Source: Toxonevra muliebris (Eukaryota > Arthropoda > Insecta > Diptera > Pallopteridae). Taken from it: 64,000 nt of DNA. A program made the position numbers and the translations under genes. Below the pieces are notes generated by a model that did not search any database, was not told the DNA's origin, and saw only the letters and a program-made list of their open reading frames with translations. Each line of letters begins with the position of its first letter. The first letter of the stretch is position 1. The stretch lies in NCBI GenBank assembly GCA_963691655.1, contig OY829327.1, forward strand, positions 60,524,079-60,588,078. The letters run 5' to 3'. Below, piece after piece: positions 1 through 9,571 of the stretch.

Positions 1-1
1 C

Positions 2-115
2 CTTCAAAACGACCAAAACTGTACAGAAGCAACTGAATTGCAGCCTATTGGAAGTTCTCTTGCAAATCGCTCTTCAAGCGAAGCTTTTGAATACCGAAAT
101 ATTTTGAAATCTTAA
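2..115 (+). CDS. C-terminal end of an unidentified ORF cut by the window edge
   Basis: An open frame enters from the left edge and runs 37 codons to TAA at 113-115. It is less A+T-rich than what follows, and its composition (Glu, Asn, Ser, ending FEYRNILKS) looks more like protein than random AT-rich DNA. A canonical AATAAA lies 20 bases after the stop, so this may be the last exon of a gene or transposon that starts outside the window. I recognise no domain. A chance open frame of 38 codons is possible. Confidence 0.3.
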   Translation, partial: LQNDQNCTEATELQPIGSSLANRSSSEAFEYRNILKS

Positions 116-418
116 TTACAATCCGAGAGTGGTGAATAAATATATTAAATTTTTTACTAACTGAAACGTTTTAAATTATTTTTAATTTCCCTTATAATTA
201 CCGCATCCACTTTTCTAAGCCTACCCATGCATTTCTTACAGAATTCCATTTACAGATAATACTTCCATTCAAAATCTTAGTATTATACCACCAATGGCTC
301 CTAAAATATCACATAATGAAAACTCAGATTATATAAGAGGTGCCACGCTCACTTCTTCATACCAATTCTTATAAGCTTTGTGACCTTCGAATAACCACGG
401 ATGTCCCTACAAATTTTG
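116..418 (+). other. Noncoding DNA with a polyadenylation-type AATAAA at 135-140
   Basis: The AATAAA hexamer at 135-140 follows the TAA stop at 113-115 and could end the transcript of the edge ORF. The rest, up to the Copia relic, shows no supportable frame on either strand. On the minus strand the Copia reading frame is already lost here, so the RNase H part and the 3' LTR of that element are not visible. Confidence 0.3.
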
Positions 419-793
419 TTAAAAATTTATATGGTTTCTGAAAACAAGAATTGACACAGCCACTGCAATATCAGGTCTAGTATTTCCCGATAAATATAAG
501 AGTGAACCAATAGCTTTTCGATGCAAGTCATTATTTTCTAATGGAACATCGTCAGATGAGGATTCTTTAACATACCCAACGTCTATAGGATTTTTAGATG
601 CTTTAGCTGTTGACAAATTAAATTTATTTAATAAATTTGCAATATATCCTTTTTGGTGTATAAAATAATTTCCATTTTCTTTTTCAATTTCAATGCCAAG
701 ATACAATTTCAAATCACCCATATTTATTACTTGAAAATGTTTACTTATTTCTGCAATAATTTCGTTCGCTAAATTTTCGTATTTCGTTACCAC
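419..793 (-). pseudogene. Copia RT, C-terminal half
   Basis: The 124-residue frame matches the second half of a Copia RT. It has the GDLKLYLGIEIE block, the HQKGYIANLLNKF segment and the IGSLLYLSGNTRPDIAVAVS block that precedes RNase H. It opens directly after an ILV that should follow the YVDD motif, so the catalytic aspartates are absent. It ends in unrelated sequence where the RNase H linker should start. Confidence 0.85.
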
Positions 794-1597
794 GAGTATT
801 TGAAAACCAATTGGTTTTTGATATACATCTCATCACATCGACATGCTATAGCCAAAAGCGTTCTGAGTGTTGTAAACTTGACAACAGGTGCAAAAACTTC
901 ATCATAGTCTTGACATTTTTCTGTGAAAACCCTTTGCGACCAAACGTGTTTTATATTTTTGTGATCTGTCAGCCAAATCCTTAATTTTGTATACCCACTT
1001 AGAACCTACTGCTTTTCGGCCGTTTGGTAGCTCTACCAGCTCCCCCAACTCCCAGCTCTCATTCGTGTACATTGCTTGCATTTCTTCCATAGCCTCTTTG
1101 TAATTCAATGGTTCTTTTTCATTACTAACTATATATGCATAACGATTTGGTGGAATGCCTTTATTAGTACGTGATGATCTTCTCAAATTTTCAACAAAAG
1201 CGGTATCGTCTTCACTTTCAGCAGTGTCAAAATCCGCATTAATATCACCTTCTATATTGCTATTAACATTTTCAGGCTGTAATTGTTTTTGTTCCAATAC
1301 ATCATAACTATCTTTAGCATTGGAATCGTTTAACAAATTAATGTTAACACAGCTTTGACTATCTTCGCTACGCATTTTATTACCAGCGACATTTTCAATA
1401 AATTTAACGTCTCTTGAAATAATTATGTTTCCATTATCTACTAGCAACCTATAAGCTTTTGATTCATCACAGAATCCAACAAGAATACATTTCTCTGAAA
1501 CATCTTCTAATTTGTGTCGACATTGCTTCTTTATAAAATAATAAGCATCACATCCGAATATGTTTAGGTGATGGTGGTCTCGAAAACCATAATTCAT
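794..1597 (-). pseudogene. Copia integrase C-terminus and RT N-terminus
   Basis: The main frame (902-1597) begins in the integrase C-terminal region (HLNIFGCDAY, then a CILVGFCDESKAYRLL block) and passes through a low-complexity acidic linker. It enters RT at LNYKEAMEEMQAMYTNESWE and WVYKIK. Downstream, 794-901 in another frame continues with an EVFAPVVKFTTLRTLLAIA segment, the start of the RT fingers/palm. The step between the two frames is a frameshift, and the RT core after LLAIA is deleted. Confidence 0.85.
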
Positions 1598-1892
1598 ATG
1601 GTGTTTTCTCTACAGCTTTTGAAGGCAATCTATTTTGCAAATAGCATGCCGTATTTAAACTTTCTGCCCAATATTTTCGCTCCAAACAAAATTGTATTAA
1701 CATGCATCGCGACATTTCAATCAAACTACGATTTTTGCGTTCTGCAACACCATTCTGTGGCGGTGTATATGGTGCAGTATATTACTTTTCTATTCCATTA
1801 CTCTTTAGAAAAATAATAAGCTCTTTACTACTAAATTCACCTCCTCTGTCAGTCCACAATATTTTAATTCGTTTTTCAAAGCGATTCTCAAC
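1565..1892 (-). pseudogene. Copia integrase catalytic core, 3' part
   Basis: This stretch is best seen by reading the minus strand through several stops. It has WTDRGGEFSS (the second catalytic Asp), then IEK..YTPPQNGVAERKNRSL (with the catalytic Glu), then YWAESLNTACYLQNRLPSKA and TPYELWF. These are the D-35-E hallmarks of the rve domain. The first catalytic Asp region is missing because the LINE insertion begins just upstream at about 1893. Confidence 0.8.
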
Positions 1893-2737
1893 ATTTATTT
1901 ATTTATTTAGTTTATGGAATTTACATCCTTACAGACTAGGTATAACAATTCAACTAATAATAATAAATTGAAGTGCAAATTTATACAATAATAAAGACTT
2001 AATGCTAGATAGTTTCTATGAGAAGCATTTTAAAACTTTTCTTTTGCAATTGAAAAATCTAAAAAATGTTCTTCAGCGATTCTATTATATATCGTTAAAG
2101 CCCTGGTAATGGGTTCATTTGAGGCATAATTAGCTTTGTGGAGATTTACGTTAAATGTATGACGTAGACGCAAATTCCGTGCAGGTACTTTAAAAGTAAT
2201 CAATTCTAATAAATACGAGCAGTCAATATTGCCACAGATAATGTCATATACAAACATTAATGAGAGAGTTGCTCTTCTAGTTTCAAGCGATTTTAAGCTC
2301 AAAAGCAAGCATCGCGCATTATAGGATGGAAGTGGTTCCACAAAATTTAGGGATCTCAAAGCGTATTTAATGAACATTTTTTGAATACGCTCGAGACGGT
2401 TGGAATGTACAGCATAGAACGGGTTCCAAATAAATGCTTCATGTTCTAGCTTTGAGCGGACAAAAGAACTATATAACAACTTATGTGTATATGGGTCCTT
2501 GAACTCAGAACTATTTCGACGAACAAATGCCATAACGGAGTAAGCTTTTGGAATAATGTAATTGAGATGCTGCACAAATGAAAGGCAAGAGTCAAAAATA
2601 ACTCCAAGATCCAATATTTCCTTTAGCGAATTGGGACAGTTATTAGCAATACTAAATGAGGATGAGATTGGGTTGCGCAGTCTAGAGAAAGTAATATGCG
2701 AACATTTATTATAATTAAGATGTAAATGATTAGCTGT
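1893..2737 (-). mobile_element. 5'-truncated Jockey/CR1-type LINE inserted in the Copia integrase
   Basis: Minus-strand LINE remnant of about 845 bp. It starts abruptly inside RT (LNYNKCSHITFSR), runs through the RT thumb and C-terminal region, then about 135 bp of 3' UTR, and ends in a (TAAA)n tail at 1893-1912. It interrupts Copia between the zinc region (ending ETCLRG, about 2740) and the integrase core (starting about 1890). 5' truncation and a simple-repeat 3' tail fit target-primed reverse transcription. Confidence 0.8.
2030..2735 (-). pseudogene. LINE RT thumb and C-terminal domain
   Basis: The continuous frame 2030-2614 gives DLGVIFDSCLSF, FKDPYTHKLLYSSFVRS, WNPFYAVHSNRLERIQ and a conserved tail. 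These blocks follow the RT palm in Jockey/CR1-type LINEs. A further segment upstream (to about 2735) adds KCSHITFSR. Upstream RT motifs, including YADD, are absent because of 5' truncation. The frame is open over 194 codons, so the insertion may be younger than its host Copia copy. Confidence 0.8.
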
Positions 2738-3180
2738 ACATGTTTCCTCTTAAACATGTTTCATAATCATCAAAGCACGTGTATTTCTTTATTTTGATTC
2801 CATTTACAAGATTATTATCTATGGCTGATGCTATGGTACTTTCCTCTCGATGACCAAAACGACGATGGAATGTGTGAATGCATTGTACGTCAAAAACTTT
2901 TACCATACCAGCATAGCTATCCTGATTTAATTTAAACAAATTTCTTACTATACTTGCTGTAGCACATTCTACCACGTGAATATATTTTACATATGTCACC
3001 CTTAAATAAAGCTTCCAACCCATTTTCTACCAATTTTCTCACCGAAAGTAGATTACCATCTAACTCTGGCACATAAAGAACATTCTTTACAGGAATCTCC
3101 TTATTTTGACACCGCAGGATTCCATCACCGGAACCTTCAGCTTCAATCTTTTTGCCATCCGCTAAATATTGTAGCGGTCG
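2738..3180 (-). pseudogene. Copia protease end and gag-pre-integrase zinc region
   Basis: Two overlapping minus-strand frames cover this piece. The upstream one has LADGKKIEAEGSGDG, VKNVLYVPELDGNLLSVRKL and the GDICKIY block, the C-terminal half of a Copia protease; the catalytic DSG motif is not visible. The downstream one has FHRRFGHREES and a CFDDYETCLRG segment, the H-H-C-C zinc region before integrase. A frameshift separates them. Confidence 0.8.
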
Positions 3181-3240
3181 ACTTATTATTATGAGAAAGC
3201 CTGAAAAGAAAGAAAAAAATGATTTTATTAACATTTATTA

Positions 3241-3689
3241 TTTATTATTATTTATTATTATTTGAAGAAAGGACGACTCGAAAGTCAGGCACTGCGACCT
3301 ATAAGATCTTTTGTACCAAAGCCCCAAGAAAGAAAGAAAGGAAGGGAGAAAGAAAGATAGACAAGAAACATACCCAAGCCGAGAATCGAACTCGGGTCTC
3401 CAGAAACAAGAGTCTGGCACTCTTACACTAGACCACAGTGGCGATGGTAGGACCTACAGTTTAACGCCGATTCCGAACGGCTATGTGGCAATTTTTTATC
3501 AGCTCGGTGGTCTTGCCATTACCAACCAAGGTGTGTACTTGTACACATTCTTATAATTCTCATCCACTTCATATCGATAGTGAATATAAGAAGTTTATGA
3601 GAATTAACCACCAGACCAAGACGGGAATCGAACCCGCAACCTTCTGGATGAAAGTCTAGTGCACTATCCACTAGACTATCGAGGTCGTC
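3241..3689 (-). mobile_element. Dimeric tRNA-derived SINE, complete copy
   Basis: Read on the minus strand from 3689. First comes a 73-nt tRNA-like head (3614-3686) with A box TAGTCTAGTGG and B box GGTTCGATTCC; its anticodon arm (CTTTCATCCAGAAGG) looks like tRNA-Glu(TTC). Then a linker, then a second tRNA-like head (about 3372-3450) with A box TGGTCTAGTGT and B box AGTTCGATTCT. A CT-rich stretch and an (AAT)n tail follow. A 12-bp direct repeat, taacatttatta, flanks it at 3229-3240 and 3690-3701. Partial copies lie at 30476-30638 and 52573-52658. Confidence 0.85.
3614..3686 (-). repeat. tRNA-Glu-like head of the SINE with internal Pol III promoter
   Basis: The 73-nt length, the A and B boxes at tRNA spacing and the CTTTCAT anticodon loop mark it as tRNA-derived. 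The acceptor stem pairs poorly past the first four pairs (GACC with GGTC), and it lies inside a repeated element with a target duplication, so it is a SINE head and not a working tRNA gene. Confidence 0.75.
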
Positions 3690-3701
3690 TAACATTTATT
3701 A

Positions 3702-5660
3702 ATAAACATAAAATTAAAATATCTCAGCACTGATACTTCGCCCATGCTTGTTTTTCTCTGCTATATCTTCGTATTCGTTGTATCATTTCAGTAATGCCTG
3801 CTTTTTTCATTTTTTTCATGGTGTGGTGAGTTTGCCACTTATCAGCTGAATATCAATATTTTGCGCGGTTGATCGAGGAATAGATCAATATATTGTGTAG
3901 TTTGAGTAGTAGCAAATTTTTATTCACACATAAACAGGGATAGTACTTATTTTCATACCTGTAGAAAGGAAGGAAATGAGAGATGACCTTGGCCATATCG
4001 CAAGTTGATTTATGTAGGTATAAATTTTTAAATTATGATGATGAATGTAGATACGACTTCAGAACTACAAATAGGACAAAAACCCCTTTACTCTGAAGTA
4101 CATATATATTGAGATAATGAAAATACAGTTGAGATGGAAATGCGGTTCATGAAAAGTAAATTGAGAAAAACCAATAAGATATTTTCCCGCCCAATTAAAC
4201 GGATTGAAGAAAACGTATATAAGAATCTGTTATATTAAAAAAAGAGATGAATGGAAGTGTTGGAGATGCGAGAAGAGGATTCTGAAATGAAATGTGTTAC
4301 TGTTGGTAATTTAAAGTGATGTGAAACAAGTATATGTGAAAACTAGTTATGTGCAGTGAATGTTTTGAATCGAATGCTGATAATAAGATTGGAAATAGGA
4401 GTAAAAGTGCAGTAAAAGTAAGCCGGAAGTTGTAAAATTTGCAGGTATGTGGGCAAAATATTATTATTAGAGAGGGTATTGACTTAGATTCCCGAGGTAG
4501 ATAACTCCAACCAAGTAATAAAGTTTGATGGTAACATTCAAGTGAAACCATGACGAGAATGCACGAGAAGATAGCCAACAGCGGATAAATTTTAAGAAAG
4601 GATTTTAAAAGGAATACTCTCAAGATATAGATTTTTTTTTCTTATTGTTTATACAAAGTGGTAAATTTCTTCATTTTTTTTTTTGTAGTGAGGATATCAC
4701 AAAACTGCAGGGTATTCCTTTTTTGTTTCCTTTTTTCTTTATTTTTTACCCAGTTTTTATCCATAAGCGATTGTGTGTGTAATTTGATATCGTTTGGTCG
4801 GGTCGATACCCAATGCAGTTTTTGTCAGAAGTGGAAATTTATGTCGTCTTGCCTCAGACGTGAAAGATGTTGATTGGATTAGGTTAAGATAGGTTAAGTA
4901 AAATAAGTAAAGAAATAAAGAAATGGAGGTGAATTCTTGCAGTAGTATTATTGATAAAATTAGTTTAAAGTGTAATTTGTAAAGCTGAAGCGAATGCCAG
5001 AGAACGAGAGGCTTAAGTTTTATCGACGGTTGTCTAAATAAAGAGCTCTTTAGGCAGGCTAACGAGTTTATAATTCGATAAAGTTAGGGGTCTCTAGAGG
5101 CTTGCAGAAAGCTAATGTTATCTTGGATTTTTTCGTTGTTGAAAACACATTTTTTTTATTGTCCTGTTTTATATATTTATTTATATCTCAATAGTATAAT
5201 TTCATTTTTTTATATATATAAATTTTTGTTTATTTTTATTAATTTATTTCGAATATCGAGAATAATTTTTTTTTATTACTTTATATATGTTTTTAATTTA
5301 CACCCCTTTTTATTCTCAATAATTTTTTTTAGAAAGTCAACGGTGTTTATTAGTTATAGTTTCTTTTTAATAAAAACGTTTTACTTAATTATAAAAATCT
5401 TGTTAGAAATGATTAAAAAATCTTCGATGAATTGGTAAATACACGCTGGAGGTGGGTTGAGGATGGTGGTGAGAGTGGAGTGAATCCGACGGTAACATGG
5501 CTTGAAGGATATACACGCCGGCCCTTGAGTTAATGGTTCGATGGTTGGTGGAACAGGTAGTGGCATGGTAGAGGTTATGGTGAGTTATTGTAAGTAGATT
5601 TTTTTATTCGTTAGCCCCTCGATTTGTGCGACGGGTTGAGAACCTGTACCCGTGTATGTC
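3702..5660. other. Unassigned A+T-rich DNA with a G/T-rich block
   Basis: No convincing coding frame. 4620-4760 and 5140-5400 are T-rich low-complexity tracts that create long hydrophobic chance frames. 5440-5600 is unusually rich in G on the plus strand (GGTGG and GAGTGG words) and precedes a more complex 60-bp stretch containing a GGGTTGAGAACCTGTACCCG segment. A short open minus-strand segment at 3725-3790 was not recognised. Confidence 0.4.
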
Positions 5661-5689
5661 CGTTGAGCTAGCTGAGGCATGTCGCACAG

Positions 5690-6060
5690 ATACGATAGCT
5701 GAAGGGGGATGTAACAATAGATGTAATCACCTCTAGTTTTATTAAGTCTGGTGAAGAAATTTTTTTTGCTTTGGAAAAAGTAGCTCGACTATCAGGCATA
5801 AACTTAACAGGGACTATTAACACCAAGTCCTCACAACTTTTAGCCTTTGCTGACGATATAGACTTGATCAGCCGAAACATAAACAGGCTGAAAGATGATT
5901 TTTTAAAATTATCAGTAGCTGCGCAAAAAATGGGACTTCAAGTCAACGAACTGAAGACAAAGTACATGCTTTCCAGCAGCAGCAGAAAGAGCTGCACACA
6001 GAACATAGTTATTGGGTCATACACGTTCGAATGCGTATCGACTTTTTTTTCAAAAACGTG
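5690..6060 (+). pseudogene. LINE reverse transcriptase fragment (FADD region)
   Basis: The frame 5771-6061 carries QLLAFADDIDLISRN, the RT catalytic motif with both aspartates. It is followed by AAQKMGLQVNELKTKYML and a GSYTFE block, an arrangement typical of one group of insect non-LTR reverse transcriptases. Upstream residues before LEKVARLSGI are frameshifted. Everything after VSTFF is lost. It is a short internal relic with no flanking duplication visible. Confidence 0.8.
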
Positions 6061-6795
6061 ACGTGATGGAAAGTTTTTGACCCCAGATTCGTGTTCAGCA
6101 TGAAAAACTCATTCGGAAACACTAGGAATCATCTTATTTGCAAAACTCCTGCAGGGCAGTGTTATTATAATCATTATTTTTTTTTTAAGTAGGAGGACCG
6201 GGGTATAGTCGGTCACGGGACAATGTCAGTCATTAGCTATTTATGTTTTGAACACGTCGTAATAGGTCGCTACTGTGAATAGGCCTTAACATTCTGCAAC
6301 ACTAAATAGAAAGAAAGATTTCACTAATTACGTTCGATTCTTCCGAGTGTTTTTTATCGTGCCACGAAAAATCGTTTCTCTATAGTTTTCTAATCACTAA
6401 ACCGAATTGTAAATAGTTTCTAATATCACTTTAGCTGTTTCACCCGTAAACCCAACAAAAGAAAATACGAAATAAACAGGATATAAACATACCAAATACA
6501 TAAATATTACGAAAGTATTGTTTCCTAAGTAATAAAATACCAAAAAGAGATAAGGAACCAAACATGTAAACACAAGTAGATGAGTAACAACCACATGGAG
6601 TGTAATCACATATTTAGTACCCATCCCTTGGAATTTCCTTCTTTTTTATATAAATATGTTATGTCTGTTTGTCATACATATTTCAACCATATGTATTGAA
6701 CAAACAAAACAAACTAGGATCGAAGACCTAACTGCAATATTCATGCATTGGCTTAGGCCAGATTAAGTAACTGTCCGAATACATATAAATCGTAT
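6061..6795. other. Unassigned A+T-rich DNA
   Basis: No supportable gene or repeat. Open frames on the minus strand at 6397-6624 are hydrophobic and low in complexity. Confidence 0.4.
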
Positions 6796-7036
6796 GTTAC
6801 AACCAAGGCGGATTTAACATGGTGGTAGCAGCATTACAACAAGTACAACGTAGCAATAACAACACGCTACTTTGTTGTTGCTAAAAATCGTAATTGTCAA
6901 AAACACAAGAACAAATGCATGGAAAAAAAAAAAAGATTTTGACAGTTAAGATTATCTTCATATAAAAAAAATTAGATAAGAAGAAGACAGAGCTGACGCT
7001 GCTATCACCTATTATAATTTCGCCATGGTTACAACT
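6796..7036. mobile_element. Short TIR element (MITE), ~240 bp
   Basis: The ends are inverted repeats of about 38 bp at roughly 75% identity. The left side reads AACCAAGGCGGATTTAACAT then GGTGGTAGCAGC; the right side, reverse-complemented, reads AACCATGGCGAAATTATAAT then AGGTGATAGCAGC. An inner hairpin of AGCAA(T/C)AAC words sits at about 6872-6903. No coding capacity. The superfamily is not clear and no target duplication was confirmed. Confidence 0.6.
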
Positions 7037-7797
7037 ATTCTGTACTGGACAAAAAGTTTCGTCAAGTTTCGTGAAATGCCATTTGCTTAGGCAAAGAGCG
7101 AAACTGGTTGTACTTTCCGTACATAAAAAATTTATTTGTTATGCAGAACGGAGAAGAAAAATACTTTATTTTACATTTAGTAGAAAATGTGGAATAAAGA
7201 AAATGTTTGTACAATAAAAGGGACGCTTTGTGACGCGTGTCTTCTGAACGCGTAGTTGTGTGTTTTTGCTCAGCACCAGTGTTGGCATTTGTACGCCATT
7301 TTCGCGATCATATTACTTTTCCTCTCTTTCATGCCAACATGTTGTTTCCCAAAAATTGGACAGACGATGCATCATGCCGTTCAAAAGACACAACAGTTTA
7401 AAAACAATTTTTGGAAATTTACAAACAACTGTTTAAAATTTTGTATATCTTCTGAACGCAACCATTACAAAATTTCAAATTGCTTGGCAATTCAGTGATG
7501 CACATTGTTGAATTTGTCCGTACTTTGGCCTATAAATCGCATGAATAGTACAAAGTGGGTAATTTTGTGTCCTTTTCTTCCTTTTTCGCATATTTATCGT
7601 TTTAAGTAGTTTAGATAACTACTAATGTTATTCGATAACTTTTTATGAATGGAATTCTTTTAATTTGGAAAAATAAGAAGAAACAAGATTTCTGAGATAG
7701 AACTAAAATTATGTAGCTGAGCAACAGTGACTGTAAAGTCTGCTAAATTCATATAAGTATATTATAGCCACCAAAAAGTCTATTCTGAGTTCCTTAG
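7037..7797. other. Unassigned DNA between two MITEs
   Basis: The 80-codon open frame at 7256-7498 has no recognisable domain and no promoter or splice context. I see nothing else here. Confidence 0.35.
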
Positions 7798-8082
7798 TGC
7801 CTGGTTATATTGGTGTTGGTGTTCGACGAACACAAAACATTTTCCACCGTGCTCGGTGCAGAGTCGTTTTTAGTCAAAATATACTCATTTGTTTAATTCT
7901 ATTTTGTATGTAATGATACTGTTGTAAAATAAATCATTCCCACCCTGAATACTCACGTACTCGGTGTACAATACACCGAGCATATCGTGTTCGATGTGAG
8001 AGTGAGCAAAGACTCTCTCTTTGTGTTCGGTGCAACAACAATTTCATGGTGATCGCCGAGCATACTCGCAATATAACCACAG
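7798..8082. mobile_element. MITE with CGGTG/CACCG subrepeats, 285 bp
   Basis: The ends share GGTTATATTG (left TGCCTGGTTATATTG; right, reverse-complemented, CTGTGGTTATATTG). The same hexamer CCTTAG lies just outside both ends (7792-7797 and 8083-8088), a likely target duplication. Inside is a hairpin at 7960-7980 with 9-bp arms (CTCGGTGTA/TACACCGAG) and several more CTCGGTG words. No ORF. Confidence 0.7.
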
Positions 8083-8819
8083 CCTTAGGCATTTGGCCGG
8101 CTAGTCGTTCACTTTAAAAATTAGGTTTAGTCAGCTTAAGCATACTTTATTATAGTTGGGACTTAAGAAACTGATCTGCCAACAGAAAAGTTTTCGGGAC
8201 CTGTAGTGACCACAGAATTTTTTTTTTAACATTCTTTCTTACCTTAAGGGTTTGTATACACTTGTTTTCTGAAAAATAGGGTATTTTCATTATTTTAGTT
8301 TTCATTATGTTTTAGTTTTCATCGTCACGCTCTTAGTGAACGAAGGATTTTATGAAATTAAAAATTTTACAAAATTGGTGATGATTTTTTTTCAATTCTT
8401 GATTTTCGAGGGTCAGGAAATTTAGTTTAGGTAACCACAAAAAAAAGTTTTGTTCCAAATAAAAATGCCTTCGTTCACTAAAAGGCTATTGCAGTTATAA
8501 ACTAGCCAGTAAAAATTCAGATCGATTGGTGAAATGGTTCTTGAGAAACTATTCGCACTTCATCGGAACTTTTTGAAAAACAACTTTCAGGTAGTCCGTG
8601 GTAGGGCGCTCAGATCTCTATGAAATTTGGAAAAAATTTTCTCAAGAGGATGTACTTCGAAAAAATGCAATGCCAACATAAGTATATATAACCTCTTAAA
8701 TATCGCAAAATTAATTGATATTATTTCAGATTTGACATTATTAGCATTTTCGTTTCAATTTAGCTTTCCATCTATTAGTAGGTTCAAGTAACTTATTTTA
8801 GTTTCACATTTTTTTTATT
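8083..8819. other. Unassigned DNA containing a 13-bp inverted repeat
   Basis: TAGTGAACGAAGG at 8334-8346 is repeated exactly in inverted form at 8468-8480. Whether these are ends of a ~150-bp element is not settled. No gene seen. Confidence 0.35.
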
Positions 8820-9160
8820 CACAAACGTGATACCGGAATATTCATTTATTGGCGGTATGTCAGGATGATTGTTGATAATAAGCATTTTAGTTTTCGATAT
8901 ATTTATTTTGAGATGAAGTTTAGTAAACCAATTATTTAAAATGTTTATGTCGTATTTAGTTGATCGGCATTAAAAATTAATAATCCATCGTCGGCGTAAA
9001 TGTGTGGATCGCCCTTCAATTATAAATCAAAGATTGGCTAATTTGGATCCTTATGGTACACCTATTTTTACTTCTATTATCTCACTTTTAATCTCATTTA
9101 TTTGCACGTACTGCTTTCTGGGCCTGATTCAGAAAAATAACATCTTGAATTATTTTGCAA
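8820..9160 (-). pseudogene. Decayed LINE reverse transcriptase (GVPQGS to YADD)
   Basis: No long ORF survives, but on the minus strand VKIGVP-GS (9035-9064, stop replacing Q) is followed about 20 codons later by IYADDGLLIFNADQL (about 8957-9002). RT motifs B and C in the right order and spacing identify a Jockey/CR1-type LINE. Downstream the frame is broken after NTT, with recognisable thumb-like residues in shifted frames. Confidence 0.65.
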
Positions 9161-9227
9161 AACACACGCTCTCTCTGATGTACTAGACATTAAGTAATAA
9201 ACTGCTGTCTAGACTAATCAAAATGAG

Positions 9228-9571
9228 AAAACACAACAACAAATAAGTATATAGCACGGTAGTGGTAGTTTCTTTCAACATCTCTATTCAATGAAGATGT
9301 TTGAAACCAAAACCTAGCAATCCAATTTCATATTAGTAGCTTTTATAGGATGTTGAAAGACCTATAAGAACTATCGCTAAGATCACTGATGAGGAATCGT
9401 GGCGGATTACGGAACGGCCGTTCGATTTGCCTGTCTGTATATACACTGTGGTTGTTTTGACTACATACGTTCATTAAGCCAGTTATATATTACTTTAAAA
9501 AAATAGACATGAACTAAAGTCATGACCTTGAAAATGAACACTTAGGTTTAATTTTCATAGTCTCTTAAAAA
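9228..9571 (-). repeat. Family B hairpin repeat, copy 1
   Basis: Nearly full-length member (about 345 bp, reversed) of a dispersed repeat. Its shared core contains an ACGGCCGT palindrome, the words GGATTCCGCCAC/GATTCCTCATCA, and AGTGATAGTTCTT. The 3' half folds back: TAGTT...TTTCAACATC near one end pairs with the part around 9330-9380. Other copies are at 19208, 19681, 22209, 39575, 47545 and 54425. Confidence 0.75.

Larger units (their letters stand above)
419..3180 (-). mobile_element. Ty1/Copia-type retrotransposon, degraded and split
   Basis: Read on the minus strand, the order is protease end, gag-pre-integrase zinc region, [inserted LINE], integrase core, integrase C-terminus, reverse transcriptase. 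This is the Ty1/Copia order, with integrase before RT. No intact frame joins the parts. Two losses stand out: about 65 codons of integrase around the LINE insertion, and the RT core including the YVDD active site near 793-800. No LTR pair was found, and the RNase H end is missing, so this is an internal remnant unable to move on its own. Confidence 0.85.

Noticed and set aside
1568..1971. Plus-strand ORFs of 82 and 89 codons
   Set aside because: They are antisense shadows of the Copia integrase core, whose D-35-E motifs read clearly on the minus strand.
3219..3556. Three overlapping frames suggesting a small gene
   Set aside because: The whole stretch belongs to the SINE, with target duplication and Pol III boxes; the frames are chance.
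3614..3686. Functional tRNA-Glu gene
   Set aside because: The acceptor stem is mismatched beyond four pairs, and the sequence is the head of a repeat present elsewhere in truncated form.
4297..5438. Long hydrophobic open frames on both strands
   Set aside because: They arise from T-rich and A-rich tracts (poly-Phe/Ile/Leu translations) with no domain, start context or splice signals.
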